A stretch of 64,000 nt of DNA from Aquibium sp. ELW1220 (GTDB taxonomy: Bacteria; Pseudomonadota; Alphaproteobacteria; Rhizobiales; Rhizobiaceae): contig NZ_JAOAOQ010000003.1 of the NCBI RefSeq assembly GCF_030398385.1, positions 167,456 to 231,455 on the forward strand. The letters are read 5' to 3'. The number at the start of each line of letters is the position of its first letter. Within the stretch, counting starts at the first letter, position 1. The translations under genes were made by a program, and so were the position numbers. Positions 26,497 to 34,478 of the stretch are shown here, in pieces. The notes under the pieces are model-generated. The model was given only the letters and a program-made list of their open reading frames with translations, had not been told where the DNA came from and did not search any database.

Positions 26497-28329
26497 ATGA
26501 AGAGTTCCGACGGGGACGGAACGAAGCCGGAAGGCTCGCCGGCCGACCAGTACGTCATCAAAGATCCCGAACTCTTCGCGCGCAACGTCGCCCGGATGAT
26601 CGAGAGCGCCGGCAAGGCCGCGTCCGCCTGGGTCAACCCGCGCGAAAAGGGCGAGGTGCGCGACAGCATGGCCGATCCGATGGCCGACATGGTGAAGACC
26701 TTCTCCAAGCTGTCCGAGTACTGGCTGTCCGATCCCTCCCGCGCACTGGAAGCGCAGACGAAGCTGTTTTCGGGCTATCTCGACATCTGGTCGAACGCGA
26801 TCCGTCGGATGGGCAGCGACGGCAGCGCGGCGCCGGACGAGACACCGCCGACGACGGACAAGCGCTTCCGCGATCCCGAATGGAGCACCAACGCCTTCTT
26901 CGACTTCCTCAAGCAGGCCTATCTGGTCACCACGAAATGGGCGAACGACCTCGTGACGAATGCCGAGGGTCTCGACGAGCACACCCGCCACAAGGCCGAG
27001 TTCTATGTCCGCCAGGTGTCGCAGGCGATCTCGCCGTCCAATTTCATCCTCACCAACCCCGAGCTCTTCCGCGAGACGGTTGCCAGCCACGGCGAGAACC
27101 TCGCCAAGGGCATGCAGATGCTGGCCGAGGACATCGCCGCCGGAAAGGGCGAGCTCAAGCTGCGCCAGGCCGACTACACCAAGTTCGAGGTCGGCAGGAA
27201 TCTCGCGACCACGCCCGGCAAGGTGGTTGCCCGCAGCGAGGTGGCCGAAATCATCCAGTATTCACCGGCCACCAAGAAGGTGCTGAAGCGCCCGCTGCTG
27301 ATCTGCCCGCCCTGGATCAACAAGTTCTACATCCTCGACCTCAACCCGCAGAAATCCTTCATCGCCTGGGCCGTCGAGCAGGGCCACACCGTCTTCGTCA
27401 TCTCCTGGGTCAACCCCGACGAGCGCCACGGACGCAAGAGCTGGGAGGACTATATCGAGGACGGCCTGAAGTTCGCCCTCGACCAGATCGAGAAGGCGAC
27501 CGGCGAGCGCGAGGTCAATGCGATCGGATACTGCGTCGGCGGCACGCTGCTGGCGGCGGCGCTGGCACTGATGGCCAGGGAGGGTGACGAGCGCATCGCG
27601 TCCGTGACCTTCTTCACCACCCAGGTCGATTTCACCCATGCCGGCGACCTCAAGGTCTTCGTCGACGAGGATCAGGTGGCAGCGCTTGAAAAGGCCATGG
27701 GCGAGAAGGGCTATCTCGACGGCACCAAGATGGCGACGGCGTTCAACATGCTGCGCGCCGGCGACCTGATATGGCCCTACGTCGTCAACAACTACATGCG
27801 CGGCAAGGACCCGATGCCGTTCGACCTGCTCTACTGGAATGCCGATTCGACGCGGATGGCGGCGGCCAACCACACCTTCTACCTGCGCAACTGCTACATG
27901 AAGAACACGCTGTCGCGGGGCGAGATGATGCTGGCCGGCAAGACCGTCTCACTGAAGGACATCACCATCCCGGTCTACAATCTCGCCGCCAAGGAAGACC
28001 ACATCGCGCCGGCGCGATCGGTGTTCACCGGGTGCTCCTTCTTCGGCGGCGACGACGTCCAGTTCGTCATGTCGGGTTCGGGCCATATCGCCGGCGTGGT
28101 CAATCCGCCCGTCCTGAACAAGTACCAGTACTGGACCGGCGGCAAGCCGGTCGGCGACTTCGATGCCTGGGTGGCGGCGGCGAAGGAGACGCCGGGTTCC
28201 TGGTGGCCGCACTGGCATGCCTGGGCTGCAGGCCTGGACGACCGGCTGGCCACCGCGCGGCGGCCCGGCGCGCGCGGGATGCCGATCCTGGGGGATGCAC
28301 CGGGCACCTATGTCACCGTCCGCGTCTGA
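26497..28329 (+). CDS. phaC: Class I poly(3-hydroxyalkanoate) synthase
   Basis: A 610-residue polymerase that links (R)-3-hydroxyacyl-CoA units into storage polyester at the granule surface. The lipase-like box GYCVGG (catalytic Cys near residue 346), catalytic Asp in AAKEDHIAP and His in GSGHIAGVVNPP are present, as are WINKFYILDLNPQKS and WNADSTRM, typical of class I PhaC. The frame is open upstream, but ATG 26497 follows GGAGGAG and gives the normal length. No phaA/phaB/phaP gene lies in the window. Confidence 0.95.
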   Translation: MKSSDGDGTKPEGSPADQYVIKDPELFARNVARMIESAGKAASAWVNPREKGEVRDSMADPMADMVKTFSKLSEYWLSDPSRALEAQTKLFSGYLDIWSNAIRRMGSDGSAAPDETPPTTDKRFRDPEWSTNAFFDFLKQAYLVTTKWANDLVTNAEGLDEHTRHKAEFYVRQVSQAISPSNFILTNPELFRETVASHGENLAKGMQMLAEDIAAGKGELKLRQADYTKFEVGRNLATTPGKVVARSEVAEIIQYSPATKKVLKRPLLICPPWINKFYILDLNPQKSFIAWAVEQGHTVFVISWVNPDERHGRKSWEDYIEDGLKFALDQIEKATGEREVNAIGYCVGGTLLAAALALMAREGDERIASVTFFTTQVDFTHAGDLKVFVDEDQVAALEKAMGEKGYLDGTKMATAFNMLRAGDLIWPYVVNNYMRGKDPMPFDLLYWNADSTRMAAANHTFYLRNCYMKNTLSRGEMMLAGKTVSLKDITIPVYNLAAKEDHIAPARSVFTGCSFFGGDDVQFVMSGSGHIAGVVNPPVLNKYQYWTGGKPVGDFDAWVAAAKETPGSWWPHWHAWAAGLDDRLATARRPGARGMPILGDAPGTYVTVRV

Positions 28330-28644
28330 CATGTAACATTGCGTCATTCTTTGTGAACGGCGCGCCTTCGCGTCCAACCTCGCGATACCGCCGCTGGTTG
28401 TCGCGGTCATATACTTTTAACCTTGTTTCTTTGAATTCCGTTTACTTGGAGCGATCAACCTCAGGCGCCCAAAATACTTCGATGGCTGACACTGCCTGGC
28501 CATCGTCACCGGAAATGCGACCGGTTTGCCTAATCCGGTCAATGGCTTTACGGCTGCGTCAAGGGAAGGTTTCGGAACGATTTCCGAACGAACGAGCACG
28601 ATACCCGGACAGTCCCGCTCGGGACCCGCTAGGGGGCACGGCAT
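28330..28644. other. Intergenic region, no gene seen
   Basis: The 315 bp between phaC and the M15 peptidase gene hold no supported reading frame. The segment around 28410-28450 is AT-rich compared with its surroundings and may carry the promoter of the downstream gene, but no -35/-10 pair with good spacing was found. Confidence 0.5.
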
Positions 28645-29745
28645 TTGACGACCATCGGAAAGCGTCTCGCGACGACCAGGCTGCGCACCGCTTGCGTCGT
28701 CGTCGTTGCCGCATTCTCGGCCTCCTGCTCGGTGACCAGCGACGATTCGCTCAAGGTCGGCTCCACCGGTTTCGGGTCCGCGCTGGCCTCGGTGCTGAGC
28801 CAGGCCGAAGCGCAGCTGTCGGCCGACGAACCGGACGACCAGCTCGCAACCGGTTTCGCCGGCGTGGAGAGCGGTCAGCCGGCCGCCACCGCCCGGGTCG
28901 GCGATGCCGACCTTCCGGCAGCGGTCGGCTTCGTTCCGGCGGGCAATCCCGCCTCGCAGGCCGCCGCCGCTCCCTTGCCGAAGCCCGCCGCCGCGCCGGC
29001 GCCGGAAGCGACGACGTTCCTGGAAAACGGTCCTGGTCCTGCCCCGGCACCGCCCGCAGAGAAACGCAGCTTCCTCTCGTCGCTGTTTGCCTCCAAGCCA
29101 GCCGAGGCCGCCGCGCCGCGGCCGATGATCGGGCTCGACGACAAGAGGCCGGCGGAGCCCTCCGATGCGCCCGCCAAGCCGAGCAAGCCGCTGGTGAAGC
29201 TCGCCTCGACCGGCGGCAAGGCGGGCGATTCGCGGCCGGTGTTTTCGGGCGATGCCCTGCCCGGCGTCCGCCAGGGTTCGCTGTTCGAGATCACGCGCAA
29301 GTCGGGCCTCGACGACGATTCCGACATCGACCTGCACGAGGGCGAGCCGCTGATGCAGGTGGCTTCGGCGGCGGGGCTCGCACGTCTCGCACCGAACGGC
29401 CTGCTGAAACAGACGGAAGGGGTCGACGTCGGCTGCCTGAAGCCGTCGCTGGTGCGCATGCTCAAGGGCGTCGAGCAGCACTTCGGCAAGAAGATGATCG
29501 TGACCTCCGGCTACCGCAATCCGGAGCGGAATCGCAAGGCGCGCGGTGCCCGCAACTCGCTGCACATGTACTGCGCCGCCGCCGACGTGCAGGTGCCGGG
29601 CGTCGACAAATGGCAGTTGGCGAAGTTCGTCCGCTCGATGCCCGGCCGCGGCGGCGTCGGCACCTATTGCCACACCAATTCGGTGCATATCGACGTCGGC
29701 CCCGAGCGCGACTGGAACTGGCGCTGCCGCTCCCGCAAGGGCTGA
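28645..29745 (+). CDS. Exported M15-type (YcbK/DUF882-like) peptidoglycan peptidase
   Basis: A 366-residue protein starting at TTG 28645, behind AGGGGG. The N-terminus is hydrophobic and ends SASCS, a possible lipobox (Cys28). A long Pro/Ala-rich linker (about 50-215) leads to the peptidase domain. There, VTSGYRNPERNRKARG, SLHMYCAAADVQVPG (zinc His and Asp) and CHTNSVHIDVG (zinc His) match the M15/YcbK family that trims peptidoglycan cross-bridges or stems. The linker would let the domain reach the wall from the membrane. It ends 79 bp before tRNA-Glu. Confidence 0.87.
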   Translation: MTTIGKRLATTRLRTACVVVVAAFSASCSVTSDDSLKVGSTGFGSALASVLSQAEAQLSADEPDDQLATGFAGVESGQPAATARVGDADLPAAVGFVPAGNPASQAAAAPLPKPAAAPAPEATTFLENGPGPAPAPPAEKRSFLSSLFASKPAEAAAPRPMIGLDDKRPAEPSDAPAKPSKPLVKLASTGGKAGDSRPVFSGDALPGVRQGSLFEITRKSGLDDDSDIDLHEGEPLMQVASAAGLARLAPNGLLKQTEGVDVGCLKPSLVRMLKGVEQHFGKKMIVTSGYRNPERNRKARGARNSLHMYCAAADVQVPGVDKWQLAKFVRSMPGRGGVGTYCHTNSVHIDVGPERDWNWRCRSRKG

Positions 29746-29777
29746 CAAAAAATGTCTCCGGCCGGGGTTCGGCGGGG

Positions 29778-29806
29778 TTGCCCGCCCCGTCGAAGCTGAC
29801 TATAAG
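29778..29806 (+). promoter_or_regulatory. Promoter of tRNA-Glu
   Basis: TTGCCC (29778-29783) and TATAAG (29801-29806) are separated by exactly 17 bp, and the tRNA begins 18 bp after the -10 box. A GC-rich stem (GGCGGG/CCCGCC) overlaps the -35 box and may end transcription from the preceding peptidase gene. Confidence 0.6.
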
Positions 29807-29823
29807 GCCGCACGTTCTGCTAA

Positions 29824-29899
29824 GCGCCCATCGTCTAGCGGTCTAGGACGCCGCCCTTTCACGGCGGAAACACGGGTTCGATTCCCGTTGGGCGTGCCA
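29824..29899 (+). tRNA. tRNA-Glu (anticodon TTC)
   Basis: A 76-nt cloverleaf with CCA encoded. The acceptor stem GCGCCCA pairs with TGGGCGT (one G-U pair). The anticodon stem CCGCC/GGCGG holds the loop CTTTCAC with anticodon TTC, and the T-arm is CGGG-TTCGATT-CCCG. The gene is complete. Its 3' half, from 29853, is also the left attachment site of the integrated element, whose insertion leaves the tRNA intact. Confidence 0.96.
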
Positions 29900-29905
29900 G
29901 GCAGA
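29853..29905. repeat. attL of the integrated element
   Basis: The 53-bp core begins GCCCTTTCACGGCGG inside the anticodon stem-loop of tRNA-Glu and ends GTGCCAGGCAGA just past the CCA. It is identical to 41676-41728. A short hairpin AGGGG-TTAG-CCCCT follows at 29909-29922. Confidence 0.93.
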
Positions 29906-30049
29906 ACAAGGGGTTAGCCCCTCCCCTCCCGAAACAGTCAATTATCCGTCGAATAAACGCCCGCGAACCGTGGCGGACGCATTCCCTTCGCTAGGAACAG
30001 CGCCGCACCTGTGGAACAATGCGGACGGGTCTGAGGAGGGGCGATCAGC

Positions 30050-30412
30050 ATGGCCGATTACCGGCAGATATCCCAGGACTACGCGAGAGGCGCGATCAAC
30101 GCGGCGATGCTCGTCAATGGCGGCGCAGCAGTGGCGCTGCTTTCTCAGTTGTCCGCCTTGCATGATATCCGGCTTGCCGTCGAATCTGCACTGATATGCT
30201 GGTCGTGGGGCGTCTCGTTCGCAATGTTCTCGTGGGTGATGGCCTTCGCCTCAACTCGCTACGTCGACAAGAGCGTCGATGAAAGCGCGAGGCGCTCGCA
30301 GCACCTGACCACTTCCAACCGTTTCATGGTTGCAGGCTTGCTGCTCGTGATCGGCTCCATCGTGCTTTTCATTGCCGGATGCTACCGCGTCGCCAGCGCA
30401 TTCGGGGCATAG
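30050..30412 (+). CDS. Small membrane protein of the element
   Basis: A 120-residue protein starting MADYRQISQDYARGAIN, with a strong ribosome site GGAGGGG upstream. Three hydrophobic segments are seen (MLVNGGAAVALLSQLSAL about 20-37, ICWSWGVSFAMFSWVMAFA about 49-67, FMVAGLLLVIGSIVLFIAGCY about 92-112), so it is an integral membrane protein. No family is recognised. As the first gene after attL, read toward a bidirectional terminator, it is a cargo-type gene; holin or superinfection-exclusion functions are possible but unproven. Confidence 0.72.
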   Translation: MADYRQISQDYARGAINAAMLVNGGAAVALLSQLSALHDIRLAVESALICWSWGVSFAMFSWVMAFASTRYVDKSVDESARRSQHLTTSNRFMVAGLLLVIGSIVLFIAGCYRVASAFGA

Positions 30413-30442
30413 AAAAACCCGGCCACCGAAGCAGCCGGGTTT
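30413..30442. terminator. Bidirectional terminator between convergent element genes
   Basis: A perfect 9-bp stem AAACCCGGC (30415-30423) / GCCGGGTTT (30434-30442) begins just past the stop of the membrane protein gene. It has A-runs before and T-runs after, so it works for transcripts from either side, including the short minus-strand operon ending at 30469. Confidence 0.8.
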
Positions 30443-30446
30443 GTAT

Positions 30447-30463
30447 GTCGCCAACTTGGCGAC
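30447..30463. promoter_or_regulatory. 17-bp near-continuous palindrome
   Basis: GTCGCCAA and TTGGCGAC form a perfect 8-bp inverted repeat around a single central C, next to the terminator and 6 bp past the stop of the small minus-strand gene. The spacing is too tight for an RNA hairpin loop, which points to a protein-binding site instead. Function unknown. Confidence 0.5.
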
Positions 30464-30468
30464 TTACG

Positions 30469-30606
30469 TCAGCGATGCAGCATCCTATCGGCCCGCAGGC
30501 AGGCAAGCACCGCGCCGGCCCCTCGCTCGCATAGCCTTGCCATCTTCAGGAGCGCGCGGCCCATGGTGGCGAGGATCAGCCATTTCGTCGCACGGATCAT
30601 CCTCAT
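30469..30606 (-). CDS. 45-residue basic peptide
   Basis: A short frame beginning MRMIRATKWLILATMGRALL and ending RMLHR. GAGGG lies 8 nt before its ATG, which is 10 bp past the stop of the 102-residue gene upstream, so the two look like a coupled pair ending at the bidirectional terminator. It is amphipathic and rich in Arg and Leu. It is supported only by its ribosome site and position; no homology is known to me. Confidence 0.42.
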   Translation of the reverse strand: MRMIRATKWLILATMGRALLKMARLCERGAGAVLACLRADRMLHR

Positions 30607-30616
30607 GACGCCACCC

Positions 30617-30925
30617 TCAATTCAGGTTCGCCGCTGCTGCCGCCGCCATGGCCGCGCGACGCTGTTTCGTTCTGGTTTCCGACAGCTTGGCGATCATCCT
30701 GTCGAGAGCCGCGCCGGTCAGGACCGCGCGAAGGCAGACGACGTTCTCGGGCGTGCCGTCGTGAACGCTCTTCTGGCGCATGGTGAATACGATCCGATGG
30801 AAGCCTTCCTCGATTTCCTCGACGTCCAGGACATCACTCACGGCGACGTCCGGGATTGCCATCGGTTCGGTCACTACAGGCCGGTTAACGTCGCCGAGCG
30901 ATGTGCCATACTTGTCGGTAGCCAT
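30617..30925 (-). CDS. Hypothetical protein of the element
   Basis: A 102-residue protein, MATDKYGTSLGDVNRPVV..., with an acidic middle (VSDVLDVEEIEEGFHRIVF) and a basic, alanine-rich C-terminal helix (SETRTKQRRAAMAAAAAANLN). The start at 30925 has GGGAGAG upstream; an ATG five codons earlier is possible. It has no recognised domain. It is divergent from the ribbon-helix-helix gene, and the 93-bp gap between them holds inverted and direct repeats that look like operators, so it is probably under that regulator's control. Confidence 0.65.
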   Translation of the reverse strand: MATDKYGTSLGDVNRPVVTEPMAIPDVAVSDVLDVEEIEEGFHRIVFTMRQKSVHDGTPENVVCLRAVLTGAALDRMIAKLSETRTKQRRAAMAAAAAANLN

Positions 30926-30958
30926 TGCTGTCTCTCCCATGTTGAGACGTTGTGGTTA

Positions 30959-31048
30959 GGGCTAGGAGGAAGGCAGTAACCCTTTTCCTAGCCCGACAAT
31001 TATGGTATCACGGTTTCCATGACAAAGCAAGCAACTGTGGTATCACGG
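30959..31048. promoter_or_regulatory. Divergent operator region of the ribbon-helix-helix gene
   Basis: Two signals lie between the divergent genes. An inverted repeat GGGCTAGGA (30959-30967) / TCCTAGCCC (30986-30994) has an 18-bp spacer. An 11-bp direct repeat TGGTATCACGG occurs at 31003-31013 and 31038-31048, its second copy inside the start of the regulator gene. The core GTGGTATCA of this repeat recurs at 36874-36882 in front of the phage-like operon. Autoregulation by the encoded protein is the simplest reading. Confidence 0.6.
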
Positions 31049-31237
31049 AAGAAGCCCGGTCCCGCGCCGACTGGCAAAGGCACGCCGATAATGGTGCGCC
31101 TACAGCCCGAAATGCTCGCAGCACTGGATCGCTTTATCGCGGAGACTGATCCGTCCATGTCGCGCCCGGAAGCCATGCGCAGGGCGTTCCATGATTGGGC
31201 CATCGGGCAAGGGATTTTCGAAGCGGACGAGCGATGA
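31019..31237 (+). CDS. Ribbon-helix-helix transcriptional regulator
   Basis: A 72-residue protein with a Pro/Lys-rich N-terminal arm (RKKPGPAPTGKG) and a ribbon-helix-helix domain: beta strand IMVRLQPEM (about 24-32), helix LAALDRFIAETD and helix SRPEAMRRAFHDWAIGQG. Such dimers bind short direct or inverted repeats, which are present at its own start. It is the only obvious small repressor on the element and is a candidate for the lysogeny-type switch. Its stop overlaps the next start by four bases (ATGA). Confidence 0.78.
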   Translation: MTKQATVVSRKKPGPAPTGKGTPIMVRLQPEMLAALDRFIAETDPSMSRPEAMRRAFHDWAIGQGIFEADER

Positions 31238-31653
31238 GGATTGTCCGCAAACTACTGCTCGGCTTCATCGCCCTTTTCGGACTTGCCACCGTTTCCTTCT
31301 ACATCCTCGCCAACCATTCACTAGTCCGAACTAGCCTGACATGTGAGGGCGCTTGGAAGAGCACTTCGGAGGGGTTTGAGGTCGCAGAGACGATGTTTCT
31401 CGTCATCTACATCTATAGGCCATGGATTCTCTGGGTTGAAGAAGACGGCTACGCCCGTGCGGAGACGAAAGACAAGCCGTTCAGCACCTTTGTGTCGCGC
31501 GTGACGCAGATCGGGGATGAGCCGCTAGTGAACTACCTATTCTCCGATACGGACGGCTCTATGCGCGGGGGCTACAGGCGCGCGTCAAAAGAAGTCGTGC
31601 TCCAGCTTGTTGATGGCTTCAACTTCGTAGGGGTTTGCAGCGAGGGCATATGA
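31234..31653 (+). CDS. Membrane-anchored hypothetical protein
   Basis: A 139-residue protein with an N-terminal transmembrane segment (LLLGFIALFGLATVSFYILA, about 6-25), then a soluble domain beginning HSLVRTSLTCEGAWKS with two cysteines (TCEG, GVCSEG) that could form a disulfide outside the membrane. It overlaps the ribbon-helix-helix gene by four bases, so the two are coupled. No family is recognised. Its place beside the regulator suggests a cargo function such as exclusion of other phages; that is inference. Confidence 0.65.
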   Translation: MRIVRKLLLGFIALFGLATVSFYILANHSLVRTSLTCEGAWKSTSEGFEVAETMFLVIYIYRPWILWVEEDGYARAETKDKPFSTFVSRVTQIGDEPLVNYLFSDTDGSMRGGYRRASKEVVLQLVDGFNFVGVCSEGI

Positions 31654-31696
31654 TTCCGGTGGATTATGCGACGGGGCAGGTTTGCCATCGTAATCA

Positions 31697-31879
31697 TCAG
31701 TGCAGCCCTTCAGCATAGATTCCGCGCGACCGGCATTCAGCCCGCATCAAGTCGATATCGCACGGCCTTAACTGGTCTCCGCGCTTGAGCGCCATGTGCA
31801 GCGTTGAGACCAATACTTCATCGGAGAAGCCTCGCACCAGTACGGCAAACTGGACGGTAGGAACTTCGGTCTGTGTCAT
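31697..31879 (-). CDS. Small hypothetical protein, last gene of the phage-like operon
   Basis: A 60-residue protein starting MTQTEVPTVQFAVLVRGFSD and ending RSRGIYAEGLH. The ATG overlaps the stop of the lysozyme-domain gene by four bases (ATGA), which supports translation. The pattern of an N-terminal beta strand followed by helices (LVSTLHMALKRGDQL, CDIDLMRAECRSRG) could be a small phage accessory protein. No family is recognised. It converges on the membrane protein gene ending at 31653. Confidence 0.6.
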   Translation of the reverse strand: MTQTEVPTVQFAVLVRGFSDEVLVSTLHMALKRGDQLRPCDIDLMRAECRSRGIYAEGLH

Positions 31880-34473
31880 GGCTGCGGCACCCATTCCATC
31901 TGCGGGAGGTCTTCCGGTTCGGACGGTTCAATGGCGGGACGAACGATCTCCGGCATAGGGCCGCCACGAATGATTTCCGCAATCGAACGGGATTCTTCAT
32001 TCATCAGCGCTCGCTTCTCCAGGTCGCGGCGCAGCCGTTCGTCAGCGCGGCGAGCCGCGTCCTCTCTCATCTGGTTGCGAACATCCTCGATCCGGCCTTC
32101 ACGCGCAGCAATCGCTGACGTGTCGGGTCGCCAAAGCTTGCCCGGAATAGCGTCGTAATCGCCGTTCTCCCGCTGATAAAGGACGGCATAGCCGGGCATT
32201 TCGCCACGCTTCACCATCTCGTCTGTAGCGGGCAAGGTGACCAGTTTGACGCGGCTCATGTCAATTTCGCCGAACTGCTCTGTCAGTTCCTCTTGAAGCT
32301 GTGCGCGTGCATAATCGAGCGACTTGGAAGACGACACAACCAGTTGATCGCCGGCCAGCACAAGATTGAACGACGGCCAGTACTTCTCAGGCGGATGCTT
32401 GATGACGACGGCATCGCCCGTCAGGTTCGTGACGCCATAGAGGCGCTTCATCTCAGCAACGGCGCGCGACGTAGCCAACTCTGCGTCGCCGTTCACCTTG
32501 TAGAACTGTTCTTCGGCGATGGCCCGGAACTCTGCGTGAATGCCAAGCTCCGCTTGCGTGTCGAACCCGAGACGCGCGTTGAATGCAACACCGAGAAGAC
32601 TTTCATCAAACTGGCCCGCCAGATTGAATTTTTCGAGATCCGTCATGAACTCTTTGACCGCCGGTTCCAGCGCCTTCCGCTGCAAGCGGTTAGCCGGGTC
32701 GCGCTGCGACATGATGCGGCGAGCGGCATCCTCAGGCGAAAGATTCAGGTTCGTTATGAAATGCGAGAAGTCGTCCGCGAACGACTGCACCGCCGCCCCG
32801 CCATCACGCCGAGCAAGCGCGGCAGGGTTGATCGAGGCAATGCGTTGCGCTGCCTGTCCTGCCGCCACGACGGCGGCCATGTCGGTGCTTTCCATGCCCT
32901 GCCGGATCAGGTTGAGCGCCTGACGGGGAACAACGCCGGTCTGCTTTACAAGCTCTTCGGTCACGTGCTGAACGCTTTCCGGCGCCACCTGCGTTGCGGC
33001 AGAATACACGTTGTCGATCAGCTTCTTTGAGTTGGCCTCATATGGATCAACGCGCAGCGAACCATTGGCGAACTCGGCAACAGCGACATTCGTCGCCATC
33101 GTGTCTTCCATCTGCGTCCTGAAGGTGCGCAGCAAACTGGCCTTGTCACCGTCGTTTAGTACCGCGTCCGAAACAATCGATTGTTCCGACCGGACGTTGC
33201 CGGTCATGATTTCGAGTTCCAGGCGATCCTTGTGCGAGGCGTACGCGGCCTTCTGACGTGCAGCGGCGTCGCGGATCATCTCGCCTTTGCGCACCGATGC
33301 TTCATCTTGGACAAGCTGCCGGTCCTCTGGCGACAACCTGTCAAACCAATCAGGGTTAATTCGCTCGCCGGCCGACTGAAGAGCGAACTTCAATCGACCA
33401 TCGAAGTTGTGAGCGCCACGCGGGTTGCCGCTCGACCAGCCGGCCGGGCGCTCGTATCCCACGAAAGCCGCCGTGGCTTCGTCGATCGTCTTGGAGTTGC
33501 GCAGAGCGTTAGCCGCCGCTGTTTCGCTTGTACGAAGCTCATGATCAACGAACGCAAGCTGCACGCCAAAATCCTGCCAGTCGGCGCGGTTGGCCGCAGC
33601 GTATGCTTTGAGGTTGCGAGCGCGTTCGGCATTCCATTGGCCTATGCCGATGCTATTCGATCCATCTCGGCCGTCACCGGGATTGAGAGCGCCAGTGTTG
33701 AGGTTGCTTTCTCCCAGGAGGTTGCCAACGATGCCGGCGGCTTGTTCCCTCGTCCAGCCCCGCGACTGGTAATAGCGCATGGCGGCACTGGCACGATCGG
33801 CCACACGTTCCGGCAACGGCCCCGTAATGGCGTCAGGGTTGGCCTGTACCGCCAGACGAGCCCGTGTCAGGTCACCGCCCTTGAGATATCGCTCACGGCG
33901 CTGTGCGGCCTCAAATGGGGACAATAGGCCGGTTTGCTCAGCCATCTGGATCGAACCTTCCATGTCGGCCCGAACCTTTGCCCGCACGTCGTTGGGCGTG
34001 TTCGGATCAGCAAAGATGTCCATGTTCTTCTGAAGGCTGGAATCAATGCCGACCTTCTTGGCTTCCTGGAACTTCCGCCGGCCGATATCCGTAATGCCGT
34101 CTTTCAGGCGAACGGCCCGCACCTTCGCATCGGCAACCCACCGTTCCCGCGTCCGTCGATCGGTGATCAATGCACCCGCATCATTGACGATCTTGTCGAT
34201 GTCTTTCGGCGCTCGCGTGGCAAACGTGTCGTAGCGAGGATCGTCCTGATATCTGTTTTCCAGCCCGAGGGAATCGCCGGTGAACTTCACCTCAGCCATG
34301 GACAGACCGGTCGCGGCCTGTTGCGCCATCATGTCGGCGCCTATGTCGGCAATAGCCCCACCAGCCGCCGCAATGCCGCGACCAAGGCCTGTCGTATCGA
34401 CAGACGCAATCGCGCGACCGCTGCGAAGCGGAGCGGGACCGGAAAGAGAATCCTTCGTCGGCAATCGGGCCAT
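31876..34473 (-). CDS. Large phage-type virion protein with a tail-lysozyme domain
   Basis: An 865-residue protein. After an N-terminal region with small Gly/Ala-rich helices, residues about 226-366 match the phage tail lysozyme fold: MRYYQSRGWTREQAAGIVGN, LLGESNLN (likely catalytic Glu near 255), SIGIGQWNAER and the closing GYERPAGW...HNFDGRLKFAL. The remaining ~500 residues are helical and unrecognised, ending in a Glu/Arg-rich coiled-coil. Such proteins are carried in the virion and open the cell wall during DNA entry. ATG 34473 (MARLPTKDSL) is chosen, 6 bp after the upstream stop. It is remarkable in an element with no capsid genes. Confidence 0.8.
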   Translation of the reverse strand: MARLPTKDSLSGPAPLRSGRAIASVDTTGLGRGIAAAGGAIADIGADMMAQQAATGLSMAEVKFTGDSLGLENRYQDDPRYDTFATRAPKDIDKIVNDAGALITDRRTRERWVADAKVRAVRLKDGITDIGRRKFQEAKKVGIDSSLQKNMDIFADPNTPNDVRAKVRADMEGSIQMAEQTGLLSPFEAAQRRERYLKGGDLTRARLAVQANPDAITGPLPERVADRASAAMRYYQSRGWTREQAAGIVGNLLGESNLNTGALNPGDGRDGSNSIGIGQWNAERARNLKAYAAANRADWQDFGVQLAFVDHELRTSETAAANALRNSKTIDEATAAFVGYERPAGWSSGNPRGAHNFDGRLKFALQSAGERINPDWFDRLSPEDRQLVQDEASVRKGEMIRDAAARQKAAYASHKDRLELEIMTGNVRSEQSIVSDAVLNDGDKASLLRTFRTQMEDTMATNVAVAEFANGSLRVDPYEANSKKLIDNVYSAATQVAPESVQHVTEELVKQTGVVPRQALNLIRQGMESTDMAAVVAAGQAAQRIASINPAALARRDGGAAVQSFADDFSHFITNLNLSPEDAARRIMSQRDPANRLQRKALEPAVKEFMTDLEKFNLAGQFDESLLGVAFNARLGFDTQAELGIHAEFRAIAEEQFYKVNGDAELATSRAVAEMKRLYGVTNLTGDAVVIKHPPEKYWPSFNLVLAGDQLVVSSSKSLDYARAQLQEELTEQFGEIDMSRVKLVTLPATDEMVKRGEMPGYAVLYQRENGDYDAIPGKLWRPDTSAIAAREGRIEDVRNQMREDAARRADERLRRDLEKRALMNEESRSIAEIIRGGPMPEIVRPAIEPSEPEDLPQMEWVPQP

Positions 34474-34478
34474 GTCTG

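Noticed and set aside
28330-28644. Riboswitch or small RNA in the gap after phaC
   Set aside because: No conserved stem pattern or known riboswitch core was found; it is only AT-rich.
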